Positions 25,131 through 33,820 of a stretch of DNA of 64,000 nucleotides are shown here, one piece after another; positions within the stretch are counted from its first letter, which is position 1; the number at the start of each line of letters is the position of its first letter. This stretch comes from Zasmidium citrigriseum (lineage: Eukaryota > Ascomycota > Dothideomycetes > Mycosphaerellales > Mycosphaerellaceae): contig NHNW01000080.1 in the NCBI GenBank assembly GCA_002786025.1, positions 62,001-126,000 of the forward strand, written 5' to 3'. Both the position numbers and the translations under genes were made by a program. A model generated the notes under the pieces. It saw only the letters and a program-made list of their open reading frames with translations, was not told the DNA's origin and did no database searches.

Positions 25131-26111
25131 ACAGCGCGGGCGTATGGGATTCTGCTGACCGAGCAGGCAGAGGCGGGCTGGTGTTGCGGCGTCCCCAGGA
25201 GCGGTGGTGGTCGAGGCGGGGATTGGACTCCTGGGGCAATCGACGCTGCTGCGACGCTGAGGGTGCAGGCGAGCGGGCGGATATGTCGAGCGGAGGTGGT
25301 GGTGATGGTGGGAGTCACTGCGAAGGCGGAGTAGGCGAGGTGGGGACGGCTCTGCAGAAAAGCACGGACGATTTTGTCATAACCGCAAACCTTACCACGA
25401 CCTCACACCGTCTCTTCCAGCCTTGCACCCATCAAGATGGAGCTTTTCCAGATGGCAGACTGATGAGTCCCCTCTTTCTCATCGACTCTTCCAATCTATG
25501 TGAGCCAATGGCTCGTTGGACGTGCCCTCTGTGAGCACGAGAGAACCACGAGATGAGTGATCCAGGCGGAGATCTATCCTACACGTGCTCAGTGCACTGC
25601 CGGAGACGAGATATACATGGTCGCTGATGCGTGATGCACTGCCTGAAAAGCCAGCAAACAGCAAGATCGATACGGAAGAAGCATCTCGATCTCGGCATGC
25701 CGATGCCGACGAGCAAGATCACGCCTGCCGAAGCAATGCCGAACCATCAGATTGGCCAAGCACATCACTTTCCTCTCTTTCAATCATCTCGACAGACCCG
25801 GCCGTCGCCACCGACATTCGCCAGTTCAACGCGGTATCAAGAAAGGTGATCCCGATGGCGATATTGCCTCCCAGCGTGCTCTTGCCCCCGGCTTGCCGAC
25901 TCTTGCCCCGATCTCCCCTCGGCAACATGTGTTCCTCCTGTCTTGTTTGTCCCATCTGCCTCCACTTTGTTTACCAGTCCCATTTTCATCCTGAGTATCA
26001 TTCCTTGCCCATTCCTGCAGCCGAATTGCTCCTCATCGCTTCGTATCGGTTGCCTCCGTTATCCCTACTATACAACAGAGCACAAACACCCCAAGGCCCT
26101 CACCTGTCAGA
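25131..26111. promoter_or_regulatory. Divergent intergenic region
   Basis: About 980 bp between two divergent starts. The part close to 26112 is pyrimidine-rich on the plus strand (many CTTCC, CCTCC and TTGTTT blocks), as in promoters of many ascomycete genes lacking a TATA box. The short frames here are not convincing genes. Confidence 0.5.
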
Positions 26112-28073
26112 ATGATGCGCAATCTGCCCTCTTCCGCTTCTCAACCTGCCGACCTGCGACGCCGCCATCAGGCTCGTCGCGACTACAGTTTCCGCTGGGA
26201 GAGCGAGGTCCCAGATGACAGTCTGAACTGTGGTCTCGATCTGAGCGTTCATCGCCCAAGCTCACCATTCAGTACGTCTCTGCTCACTTTCTCCTCTGGC
26301 AGAGTGTTTGCTGACGACCACACATACAACCGCTTCGACTCTTTGTCCACGCCTTCGCCTGCTCTCACTCGAGATCGAGAGTTCCACGTATCAAGCCCAC
26401 GCCGTCGTCCACGCAACAGTCGGGGTACCAAGGAGGCCAAGAGGCGCCGTGACGCCAGACGCAATAGGAGGAAGCTTGCTGCACAATTTCTGGATGAGCA
26501 GCTTTCGAGGGACATTAACGAGACTCTGACCAGAGCGAACATCCATCCGCCACCACACGTCACCCTCCCATCGCCAGAGCCTGTCTTGCCCGCATCTACC
26601 TTTTGGCCGCCACGACCACAGCAAAGCAGTGCTTTAACTCGACGCTCTCCCTCGCCGTTTCAGCTGCCGTCTCTCGACTTCAGTGCATTCGATGTCCACG
26701 AATTCCCTCTTCTTGGAACGCCTCATCAAAGTCCACCGCCGTATTCTCCGCCTCTGTTTACGGGAGTGCCAAGCTGGTGTCCACAAATCCCGTCTCTCAC
26801 AGGCAAAAGTTCATGGTCGTGTGGATGGCCCAAGTTCTTCGATTTGTCGCATCTACCAGAGAAGAAAGCTTCTTCACCAAAAGAGAGTCGATGCCAAGAG
26901 CTTCAGATATGGCAACCAGACGTTCATCTCAATCAGAGGAAACAGTCACGATTCTTCCCTCCTCAGCCATCGCCAAGGCCGACTGTCAAGCTACCATCGA
27001 ATGGTTGCACACTTCATCGATCTGAGTTGGACAGTCCTAATCCCGTCAGCACCACGCCGGTCGAGCACTCGTCCGCACCCCGACCACGATCCATCTCGGA
27101 CGCTGTAAAGAAGATTGTAGCAGCTGCTGTCGCTGATGCTGAGAACGATGAGAGTGAAGAGCCCAACGCTGTCAACCTCTGGCACATTCTCTCTGGCGAG
27201 ATTGAGAAACGACGAACCGCTCTGGCCGGCGAACGCGAGACTAGCTGGAGTGATGAGTCCCAAGGGTCAGGTGGTGTCGCTGTTCCTACCACTCTTGATG
27301 AACCAGCTTTCCCCGCGGAGCTGGACAGCAAGGAGATTCCATACACCCATGCAAATAGCCTGACTGGCTACGCAAATGAAACGGCTGAACTGCACTCGGG
27401 TACTCGCCATCCAGACCTTCTCTTGGCCGACTCTGCAATCTACCTGGCTGAGGCCATTTCTTCCACTGACGATACCTCCTCGGATTTTGAAGCTGCTGCA
27501 CTGCCTTGGCAACGCTTTCCATCTGACCCATCTCTTCTGGAAACCTTCGAGCTGACTCCCGAATCTTTCCAGCCGCCAGATACCAACACCGATAGCGATG
27601 ACGTGTCCGCATCCATCGCTCACTTTGACAGCGAACAAAGGCTCTTCGACATCGACCCTGTTACTCCTCAAAGCCCGACCGAGAGCGTTTGCGACCTTGA
27701 CACCTTCCTCTCCATGGGCCACGTCGAGAACTGCTGGTGTCGCGACTGTGAGGAGGAACCCGAGCTTGTGCATGACGAGTGGACGACACCTTTGACGGAG
27801 TCTGATGGCTGGATGGTCTGGTCAGCCACGGAAGATGAGGAAATCGCGGACACGCCTACCGAGCCCGTCAAGATTGTTGACAGCAGCGAGAACGACAGCG
27901 ACAGCTCCTGGCAAACGTGGACGACGGGCTTCGACTGGGACGACTTCTATCCTTCCCTCGAAACCCAACGTGCTGTGTCAGAGCTCGAAGACGAGTTTCT
28001 GGGGTACTATGACGATGGCTATGCGTTCTCGCAGGAAAGCGACAATGATTGGATGTGGAGCTGGTCGTCCTGA
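26112..28073 (+). CDS. Hypothetical disordered protein with acidic tryptophan-rich C-terminus
   Basis: One exon, 653 residues, beginning at the first of two adjacent Met codons. I recognise no domain. The N-terminal third is Ser/Pro/Arg-rich and carries a strongly basic stretch (RRRPRNSRGTKEAKRRRDAR, about residues 97-116) followed by a short amphipathic helix, which could be a nuclear signal or RNA/DNA contact. The middle is Pro-rich. The last 250 residues are acidic with regularly spaced Trp and Phe (for example DSSWQTWTTGFDWDDFY and DNDWMWSWSS), the composition of acidic activation domains. A role in transcription is only a guess from composition. Confidence 0.65.
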   Translation: MMRNLPSSASQPADLRRRHQARRDYSFRWESEVPDDSLNCGLDLSVHRPSSPFSTSLLTFSSGRVFADDHTYNRFDSLSTPSPALTRDREFHVSSPRRRPRNSRGTKEAKRRRDARRNRRKLAAQFLDEQLSRDINETLTRANIHPPPHVTLPSPEPVLPASTFWPPRPQQSSALTRRSPSPFQLPSLDFSAFDVHEFPLLGTPHQSPPPYSPPLFTGVPSWCPQIPSLTGKSSWSCGWPKFFDLSHLPEKKASSPKESRCQELQIWQPDVHLNQRKQSRFFPPQPSPRPTVKLPSNGCTLHRSELDSPNPVSTTPVEHSSAPRPRSISDAVKKIVAAAVADAENDESEEPNAVNLWHILSGEIEKRRTALAGERETSWSDESQGSGGVAVPTTLDEPAFPAELDSKEIPYTHANSLTGYANETAELHSGTRHPDLLLADSAIYLAEAISSTDDTSSDFEAAALPWQRFPSDPSLLETFELTPESFQPPDTNTDSDDVSASIAHFDSEQRLFDIDPVTPQSPTESVCDLDTFLSMGHVENCWCRDCEEEPELVHDEWTTPLTESDGWMVWSATEDEEIADTPTEPVKIVDSSENDSDSSWQTWTTGFDWDDFYPSLETQRAVSELEDEFLGYYDDGYAFSQESDNDWMWSWSS

Positions 28074-28432
28074 AAGGGCGAACATCAGCTGGTGAGCGGA
28101 TGGATACATGAGTGAAGCGTATGACACATGGGCGTGATGGCGAATGCGGATACCTTGTGGTCTTTGGCCTTGTTGAATGCTCTGTTGTTTCTCTCTTTGG
28201 GACCTTTGTTCACCTAGTATATCGGGCACCTTGAATGAGGAGTTTTCGGTCACCATTCCATCATCCAATGTTGTTGGCTCCTAATGCAACATGAAAAGAG
28301 GATGTCGAAGCATGTGACAACTTACTTGAATGCTTGATGACCTCTCGCCAGGAACTAGTTATCTTAAGACCCAACTTGCTGCTCACGAGAGCCGCTTTCT
28401 AACCAATCAAGTCAACAAGCACAACCGCGAAC
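28074..28432. other. Intergenic region before the small-protein array
   Basis: 3' flank of the acidic protein and upstream region of the first small gene. I see no clear TATA box. A separate ATG frame begins at 28330 and overlaps the first small gene in another frame (discussed under that gene). Confidence 0.45.
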
Positions 28433-28666
28433 ATGACTCCGACATCGACCCTGACAAGCCTGACCACGATTACAACTATTGCAACCGGATCTGTCCTTCC
28501 TTCGATTACGGCCACCTCTTTCGACACTCCGAATGTGCTACTTGCGGCTCCGAAGCATCCTCATCACTGCACTTCTTCGACGTCGAACAAGGCCGCGAGA
28601 TTGGCGATTGCTATGATCATTGGTGGCATGGTTGGACATGTGATTGCATGGGGGATGTTTTCGTGA
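28433..28666 (+). CDS. Small tail-anchored-like protein S1
   Basis: 77 residues, single exon, with an A-rich leader and a good start context (CGAACATGA). The first 55 residues are Thr/Ser-rich with no signal peptide. The C-terminal 21 residues are hydrophobic (LAIAMIIGGMVGHVIAWGMF) and end one residue before the stop. The tail pattern G-x-[VL]-G-[HY]-[VL] recurs in S2 and S3, which supports this frame over a 141-residue overlapping frame at 28330-28755 that has no such match. The function is not known. It could be a tail-anchored membrane protein or, if secreted by another route, a GPI-type precursor. Confidence 0.6.
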   Translation: MTPTSTLTSLTTITTIATGSVLPSITATSFDTPNVLLAAPKHPHHCTSSTSNKAARLAIAMIIGGMVGHVIAWGMFS

Positions 28667-28818
28667 TGCAAGGCTGGAGAGGCATGGATGCAAGCGGCGT
28701 TGCTCTTGGGTTTGTTGCCCCCTTATTTGACAAGATACATTGGACGCCTGGTTGACGACTTTGCCGTGGCGTTAAATCATTTCTCGTGAACATACTCACA
28801 GACGGATGCTTGATGACA

Positions 28819-28824
28819 TATAAA
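28819..28824 (+). promoter_or_regulatory. TATA box of S2
   Basis: TATAAA, 121 bp before the S2 start codon. Confidence 0.55.
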
Positions 28825-28944
28825 GTCGCCTACCCCTGAGCCCAGACCAATCTCGCCGTCCCGAGCACTCTGTATACCCAGAACACTACGATTTGTGGCC
28901 AGATCAACACAGTTCGAGCGCCAGCCTCGCGGGAACGCCTGAAG

Positions 28945-29247
28945 ATGTCTCTATATACTCCAACATCTAACCTCATCATACCCACGATAACAGCAGCACC
29001 GACATTTACTACGAATACCGGCTTCTTTGAACCAAGCTACACGCTAACGACGTCTTTCGAGGGCAAGAAGGGAGGTCACGGTACCGGCGGTGGAGGAGGT
29101 GGTGCTGCTGCCGCCGCCGGTGCAGCCGCGGCGGGCGGTGCTGGAGCAGGACACCTCCTGTCTTCGGCGCCGAGAATGGAAGCCAAGTCAGGGTTGGTGA
29201 TGATCATGGTTGGTGTGGTAGGGTATGTTTGTTCGGTGGGTTTGTGA
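28945..29247 (+). CDS. Small Gly/Ala-rich tail-anchored-like protein S2
   Basis: 100 residues, single exon. The N-terminal 40 residues are Thr/Ile-rich. A glycine-alanine tract (about residues 50-72, runs of GGGGGG and AAAAA) follows, then a C-terminal hydrophobic tail GLVMIMVGVVGYVCSVGL that ends at the stop. The tail is closely similar to S3 and shares VG-x-[VL]-G-[YH]-[VL] with S1. There is no signal peptide. It resembles no family that I know. The TATA box and compact structure suggest a well-expressed small gene. Confidence 0.65.
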   Translation: MSLYTPTSNLIIPTITAAPTFTTNTGFFEPSYTLTTSFEGKKGGHGTGGGGGGAAAAAGAAAAGGAGAGHLLSSAPRMEAKSGLVMIMVGVVGYVCSVGL

Positions 29248-29406
29248 AGGATTCAGGGGCTGGGGTTAGGCTGGGGATGGTGCTTGTCATCATGTCGATA
29301 CGTTTGAGTAGCTGTTCTCCATTTGAGTACGTATTTGTTTGATTGTGTCCGTTGCGGACCAAACATGGCTCGCCACTGCATTAATTCACTGGCGCTTTGC
29401 AGGGAG

Positions 29407-29414
29407 TATATAAA
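29407..29414 (+). promoter_or_regulatory. TATA box of S3
   Basis: TATATAAA, 139 bp before the S3 start codon. Confidence 0.55.
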
Positions 29415-29552
29415 GGCGCGAACTGCTAAGAAGCAACTCTCCTCCATAGAACGCAGCATTTTACCAGAACACGAGTTCTGCACTGCTGACCCGGCGCTTG
29501 GAACAGAAAGCAACATTCTGAAACGATACTTGCACTCTCAACTCCCCCAACA

Positions 29553-29819
29553 ATGATCTTCCACTCAGCAATGCCTACCACAGGAGCGTTACCTGCCTAC
29601 ACTGCTTCTCCTGCAATGTCGACGACCACTGGTACTTCAGCACCGCCCTTTAGAACTCCTGGGGCTCTCGAGGCACGCTACTATTATTACAATGGCAAGA
29701 GTGGAGATAGAGGCAATGCCACAGCTTCTTCCGCATCAGAAAATTTTGTTGGGGAAAGGTCGTTTTGATCTTCGCTGTGGTTGGAATCTTGGGCTACCTG
29801 TGCTCTTTAGGGATGTGAG
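29553..29819 (+). pseudogene. Small tail-anchored-like protein S3, frame broken once
   Basis: The frame from the ATG at 29553 gives a Thr/Ala/Pro-rich N-terminus and a YYYY stretch, then meets TGA at 29766-29768 as a 71-residue product. A neighbouring frame from about 29756 to 29819 encodes VVLIFAVVGILGYLCSLGM, nearly the same tail as S2, ending in a stop just like it. The two frames differ by one base, and the G run at 29751-29754 sits exactly at the switch. Either the gene is a recent pseudogene, the base was lost in sequencing or assembly, or the short form is real. No splice sites fit the shift. Confidence 0.6.
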
Positions 29820-29989
29820 TGCTTTGATCTTGTGCGTTGATGTTGAATGATGAAGCCGTACACATTAGCAAGAAAGGGGCCATTGAATGATGGTGTTTGG
29901 ATCCGAGGTTTGGCAATGGTGTATTCCCGGATGGTGTTGAGACACCGCATGCATAATGGTATAGTGTTTTGGTGGGATAGCGTTTAGCA

Positions 29990-29995
29990 TATAAC
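29990..29995 (+). promoter_or_regulatory. TATA-like element of the two-helix small gene
   Basis: TATAAC, 115 bp upstream of the ATG at 30110, a distance like those of the other members of the array. Confidence 0.4.
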
Positions 29996-30109
29996 TCAAC
30001 CATGCGGTCGTTGTACGCTGCCGCATCACAATCCCTTTTCCAAACTCGCAACCTGACTTCGAACACAACAAGCACTATCAACATCTTCGAAGCCAACAGA
30101 TTGTCAACG

Positions 30110-30412
30110 ATGATTAGCTATCAGCCACCACCACTTCCCGCCTCCAAGGACTTGACCATCTTCACCCTCTCCCTCCCGCTCATCGTTTTCCTCACGGGAC
30201 CAATCGATCTGGACCGATCAATCATCTTCGTTGTATTCTGGGTGGCACTATTTGCACTTCGACTGGAACTCAGCTCCAGAGAGCATCGGAAAGCGTTCGA
30301 GCGGAAAGTCCAGCGTTACAGAATGAAGAGGGCGAGGTGGTGGCAGGAGGTTGAGAGGAGGCAGACGATCGATATTCGGCGCGCTCAGGCTGCGGCTGCG
30401 GCGAATGAATGA
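30110..30412 (+). CDS. Small membrane protein with helical hairpin and basic coil
   Basis: 100 residues from the ATG at 30110. An in-frame ATG at 30002 would add 36 residues, but it lies only 7 bp behind the TATA-like site. Two hydrophobic segments (LTIFTLSLPLIVFLTG and IIFVVFWVALFALRL) are separated by a short GPIDLDRS turn, then a strongly basic helical tail with many Arg/Lys/Glu and a final poly-Ala. It lacks the cysteine signature and the glycine tail of its neighbours, yet lies in the same array with the same gene size. The function is unknown. A hairpin anchor with a cytosolic basic coil is the simplest reading. Confidence 0.6.
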   Translation: MISYQPPPLPASKDLTIFTLSLPLIVFLTGPIDLDRSIIFVVFWVALFALRLELSSREHRKAFERKVQRYRMKRARWWQEVERRQTIDIRRAQAAAAANE

Positions 30413-30835
30413 AGTTGCTCGTGTTGCCGAGGCTTGAATGAGAAGATGTGAGGTGTGAGCCAGAGACAGGAGCGTTGCTTCTTCTCATGTAGCCGACAGG
30501 AGGGTTCTTGCTTTGATCTGACAGAGAAGGCACATTGGCAGGCTTGCTCTTGCCATCATATAATTTGAGCATTGCGTGTACCTTCGATCTCTCTTCCTGC
30601 TCATCTCTCTTACAGTCAATCTTGTACTCAACACCAACCCTCAGCGCCTGGCAATCTTTATCGTACATCACAGACCTGTCACATCACCTACCCGCAAGCA
30701 TCAGCAACAAAGCATCGACCTGAGCCCGGCGCATCTCTTCAACGAATTCTCGACAGTGAGAAGCTGCAAGCAATCACAAATCCTCAGAGACGCTGACTTC
30801 AACAGACGACCTTTTTCCCAAGCCAAATTTCACCA
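30413..30835. promoter_or_regulatory. Upstream region of S4
   Basis: About 420 bp. It contains TATAAT at 30559-30564, 272 bp before the S4 start, and a pyrimidine-rich stretch ending CTCTTACAG near 30615 that could close a 5' UTR intron. No coding potential is convincing. Confidence 0.4.
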
Positions 30836-31219
30836 ATGGTCACCTCAACATCAGTCATGTTCCCCGACCCAGTAACCTACACCTACGTCCAATACACCGT
30901 CACCACAATCACCGCCAGTCCCATCCCAACCGCCGCAGCAACAATGACCGTCAACATCTCCGGCAACAAAACGACAACCTCCGAAGTCCTCGCCTGCACT
31001 CCCCTGTGCGTTCTGCAAGACTCTGATGGGAAGTGTCAATCGACACAGGGTTGCACCTGGGGCGACTTCAAGCCTACAGGATTTTCGAAGCTGGGTGAGA
31101 ATACCACGACCAAGACGAGCGGTGCGTTGAATTTGTGGAGGGATCCTGGGGCGAGGATGGCTGCGGCCGTGCTGGGTGTTAGCTGGGTGCTTGGCGTGGC
31201 GATGTTGAAGGCTTTGTGA
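30836..31219 (+). CDS. Small cysteine-signature protein S4 (C-X3-C-X8-C-X5-C)
   Basis: 127 residues, single exon (CACCAATGG start context). The first 55 residues are Thr/Val/Ile-rich with two N-glycosylation sequons (NIS, NKT) and no signal peptide. The cysteine block reads CTPLC, eight residues, C, five residues, then GC-T-W; the last cysteine of the signature is Trp here. The C-terminus is a hydrophobic helix (AAAVLGVSWVLGVAMLKAL) ending at the stop. It shares the block with S5, S6 and S7 at identical spacing. The conserved TP after the first Cys and G before the fourth argue for one fold. I recognise no known family. Confidence 0.65.
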   Translation: MVTSTSVMFPDPVTYTYVQYTVTTITASPIPTAAATMTVNISGNKTTTSEVLACTPLCVLQDSDGKCQSTQGCTWGDFKPTGFSKLGENTTTKTSGALNLWRDPGARMAAAVLGVSWVLGVAMLKAL

Positions 31220-31383
31220 TCCTGAGGAGGTGGGTGGCCTGTGAAGGTGGTCAGGAGCGCGCTCCAGTGTTACTCGAATGTTCAATATGGAAACAGTAAG
31301 ATGTTGATGGTATGATTTTGCTCTTCTTCCCCGTTGATTATAGTTGCCCCTGTTGCCATTGACCGAAGCTTTTTGATTATGTT

Positions 31384-31389
31384 TATATA
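31384..31389 (+). promoter_or_regulatory. TATA box of S5
   Basis: TATATA, 52 bp upstream of the S5 start. Confidence 0.5.
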
Positions 31390-31440
31390 GCCTTGCTGTC
31401 CAGCACTTGATCATCAGTCTTCAACAGCCAGTCAGTCAAC

Positions 31441-31773
31441 ATGGCACTCACCTGGTCAACGCCCCCGAAAGTCTCACCGTCTTCAACACCAGCCCCTGAG
31501 CTTGCCGTCACCACCACCCGCTTTGTCTCCACATCTCTCGGAGGTATTCCCACGATGACTTGGGAGCCTGTGACCTGTACGCCAACCTGCCTGGAGACTG
31601 ATCATCTCCATGGCTGTGTACGTATCACAGGCTGTGGGTGCCATGACTACCTTGGCTTTCCTGTAAAGGTAGAGGACTGTCCGGGCGCGAGGGTGGTCGA
31701 GCGGAGGGCTTCGAGATGGTCGACTGTGGTGCTGTTGTTGGTGTGGTATGCTGCGTTGAATAGACTTGCTTGA
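31441..31773 (+). CDS. Small cysteine-signature protein S5
   Basis: 110 residues, single exon. It has a Thr/Ser/Pro-rich N-terminus, then CTPTC, eight residues, C, five residues and CGC: the full C-X3-C-X8-C-X5-C-X-C signature, followed by one more Cys (EDCPG). A short basic stretch (RVVERRASR) precedes the C-terminal hydrophobic segment STVVLLLVWYAALNRLA. There is no signal peptide. Five or six cysteines in a short segment suggest disulfides or metal binding. The lack of a secretion signal leaves the topology open. Confidence 0.65.
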   Translation: MALTWSTPPKVSPSSTPAPELAVTTTRFVSTSLGGIPTMTWEPVTCTPTCLETDHLHGCVRITGCGCHDYLGFPVKVEDCPGARVVERRASRWSTVVLLLVWYAALNRLA

Positions 31774-31970
31774 TCAGCTGTGTTGATATTGCCGGTATGG
31801 AATCCTGCTTGCCAAGACGTGCACCATTCACACTTCCATGAGATATGTTCAGCAGCTCATCGAAATCGACATTGTCCACTGGGTTGCAAGGATGGTGACC
31901 TCGAGACTTGTGGCCTTGTAGAATGTCGCCGCCGCATTCACTACCGCAAGGCCATAGGTTTGGATGGCGT

Positions 31971-31976
31971 TATAAG
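31971..31976 (+). promoter_or_regulatory. TATA box of S6
   Basis: TATAAG, 89 bp upstream of the S6 start. Confidence 0.45.
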
Positions 31977-32064
31977 CCCCTGGATCTCCAAAAGGCAATC
32001 GCACAATAGATCAGCAACGATCCAATCGAAGACTTGCAAACAAATTCAACCCGATCTCGCAACC

Positions 32065-32403
32065 ATGCCAGTCGCACGAAGATCCCCAACGACAACAGAC
32101 ACCACGGCCGAGCCAACGATGTCCGGCACTCCAGCAATGACAACAGCCCACGTCCGCGAAGGAGGCATGATCCCCTCGTGCACACCCGTCTGCGTGGCGG
32201 TTGACGCACTCGGCAACTGCGTTCGGACCCAAGGCTGCGGATGCGTCATGGCGATTGGTGTTCCTGGCCATCCTGACTGCACATGGTCGGCATCACCGCG
32301 AAATGTGGAGATGTCTGATGAAATGGGACTGCTGGCTGTCGTGTGGATGATTGCGACTTTGATTTGGTTGACGGGGGTGTATCATTTTTGGCGGACCAGA
32401 TGA
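32065..32403 (+). CDS. Small cysteine-signature protein S6
   Basis: 112 residues from the ATG at 32065 (AACCATGCC). The open frame extends upstream to 31780, but the TATA box at 31971 and comparison with S4 and S5 favour this start. It contains CTPVC, eight residues, C, five residues and CGC, then one more Cys in PDCTW. The C-terminal helix (LLAVVWMIATLIWLTGVYHF) ends in WRTR, so this tail, unlike the others, has positive charge after the helix, which argues against GPI processing for this member and for a true membrane anchor. Confidence 0.65.
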   Translation: MPVARRSPTTTDTTAEPTMSGTPAMTTAHVREGGMIPSCTPVCVAVDALGNCVRTQGCGCVMAIGVPGHPDCTWSASPRNVEMSDEMGLLAVVWMIATLIWLTGVYHFWRTR

Positions 32404-33156
32404 AGGCCGAGGTCAAGTGTACGATGCGAGTTGTGAAGTGTGAAGTGTCCAATGTTGGTGAATTTCTAGTTTGGTGCAGCTGTCAGTCGAGTATGAAAGC
32501 TTCCTATTGAATATAACCAGACGTCGCTCAAAAATTGAAAGATTCACTTCTAAAATCGATGTGGATCCATCTCCAATTCAAAACATCAAAAAGTGCAAAA
32601 AGGAGGGCGGACCCAGTTCTTTCGAACTTGAGACCTGGGGGTTGTCAACCTTTGATGCAACGTGCTGCCAAGTAGGTCAGACCACGACTGCGGAAGACAT
32701 GAGAGCGGTCATTAAGCAGATTATCAGGGTCAATTTGTGCTTCGCCGAAGTTTTGCCTTAGCGTTACGTCACATGCAAACGGCGTTGCAGCGCAACAAGA
32801 AGCGGCAACAACGTTGCATCTTGGGACCTTCAGGGCGATGACCCATCCCGCAGTGATATCCGGAGCACGGAAAAGACCCGTAATTGATTTTTGGGCGATT
32901 CTTCTGAAGATATCGATTCGTGCCTTCCGGATCGGGAAGGAGCCACTGGTAGGAGTTGGCTGACGGCATTTTGATTTTGGGAAACGACATCAGGCCATGC
33001 TGAATGCTCGTGCTTGCGCAGTTGAATCGTATGGTTTGATGCTACTCTCAGTCAGGTATGAAATGGTCGTATTCAATGCACTTACATAGGCTCATGGGAG
33101 GGTTGATGTATCTGCAATGGCAGATAAACCTTTGCCTGAATTGCACTCACAAGATC
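32404..33156. other. Intergenic region between S6 and S7
   Basis: About 750 bp. The only long frame here starts with TTG and has no features of the array. A short hairpin (AGTTC TTTC GAACT, 32616-32629) lies inside. I see no TATA box close to S7. Confidence 0.4.
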
Positions 33157-33549
33157 ATGAAGCCCTCAATGACTTTGACCGCCATGCCTCTTGCGCACAT
33201 GCTCAGTTCAGCTCAAACAACGGCACCGCCGACAACGACTTCAATGCAGCCCCTTGCAACATCTTCGATATCGATACCACTACTGCAGTTGGAGGTCGTG
33301 ACGACCCCCGTTGCACATGTGGCCCTAGTGCAGCCAACGCACATTGGTGCCTGCACGCCGTACTGTATCGAGCTCAACGATCAGGGGCAGTGTGCCAATA
33401 TCCAAGGCTGCGGTTGCAATGGAGGCGGGGACCTGAGCTGCATGACGTCTGGCACGAACGTCACGGCGTCTCGCAGCACGGGTGCTCTTGTTCTGGCGTT
33501 CGTGGTCCTGTTGGCCCCGGCTGGATTAGAGTGGATGCATGATCTTTGA
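33157..33549 (+). CDS. Small cysteine-signature protein S7
   Basis: 130 residues from the ATG at 33157; an in-frame ATG at 33058 would add 33 residues of unlike composition. The N-terminal 70 residues are Thr/Ser/Ala/Met-rich. The signature CTPYC, eight residues, C, five residues and CGC is followed by one more Cys (LSCMTSG) and a sequon (NVT). The C-terminal hydrophobic helix GALVLAFVVLLAPAGLEW lies five residues from the end. It is the last member of the array, and the next gene comes from the other strand. Confidence 0.6.
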   Translation: MKPSMTLTAMPLAHMLSSAQTTAPPTTTSMQPLATSSISIPLLQLEVVTTPVAHVALVQPTHIGACTPYCIELNDQGQCANIQGCGCNGGGDLSCMTSGTNVTASRSTGALVLAFVVLLAPAGLEWMHDL

Positions 33550-33820
33550 GGTCGAGATCTGGAGTTGCTGGGGGTTTGTTTTTGGTAGTCGGGTTTGTAC
33601 GATGTAATGCTTTCCAATTGACGCAGGACACTGGAATGATTCTTAGTAATCACAATCCTTGACTGCGGGAAAGGGATTCTGGGAATGTCACATGAAAGCC
33701 GTTAGCGCAAATCCAGGAAGTGAATGAAGTTCTTGAAACTCATGCTCCGGTTTCGGCCGACAACTGACATACAGACCCCGACTCGAAAATGTGCACCATC
33801 TCTTTACTCACGCTGATCGG

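Noticed and set aside
26269..26305. Possible short intron (GTACGT...GGCAG) in the acidic protein
   Set aside because: It would be only about 30 bp, below the 45-bp minimum seen elsewhere in the window, and the frame is open through it.
28330..28755. A 141-codon ATG frame overlapping S1
   Set aside because: It has no similarity to neighbours, and the shorter frame S1 in the same DNA carries the tail motif shared with S2 and S3.
32600..32710. tRNA-like or SINE-head-like sequence with a GTTCGAA box on the minus strand
   Set aside because: I could not fold a full cloverleaf: acceptor and anticodon stems do not pair, and the T-arm spacing is wrong.
32471..32761. A 96-codon frame between S6 and S7
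   Set aside because: It starts with TTG, lacks the cysteine signature and tail, and has no upstream TATA box.
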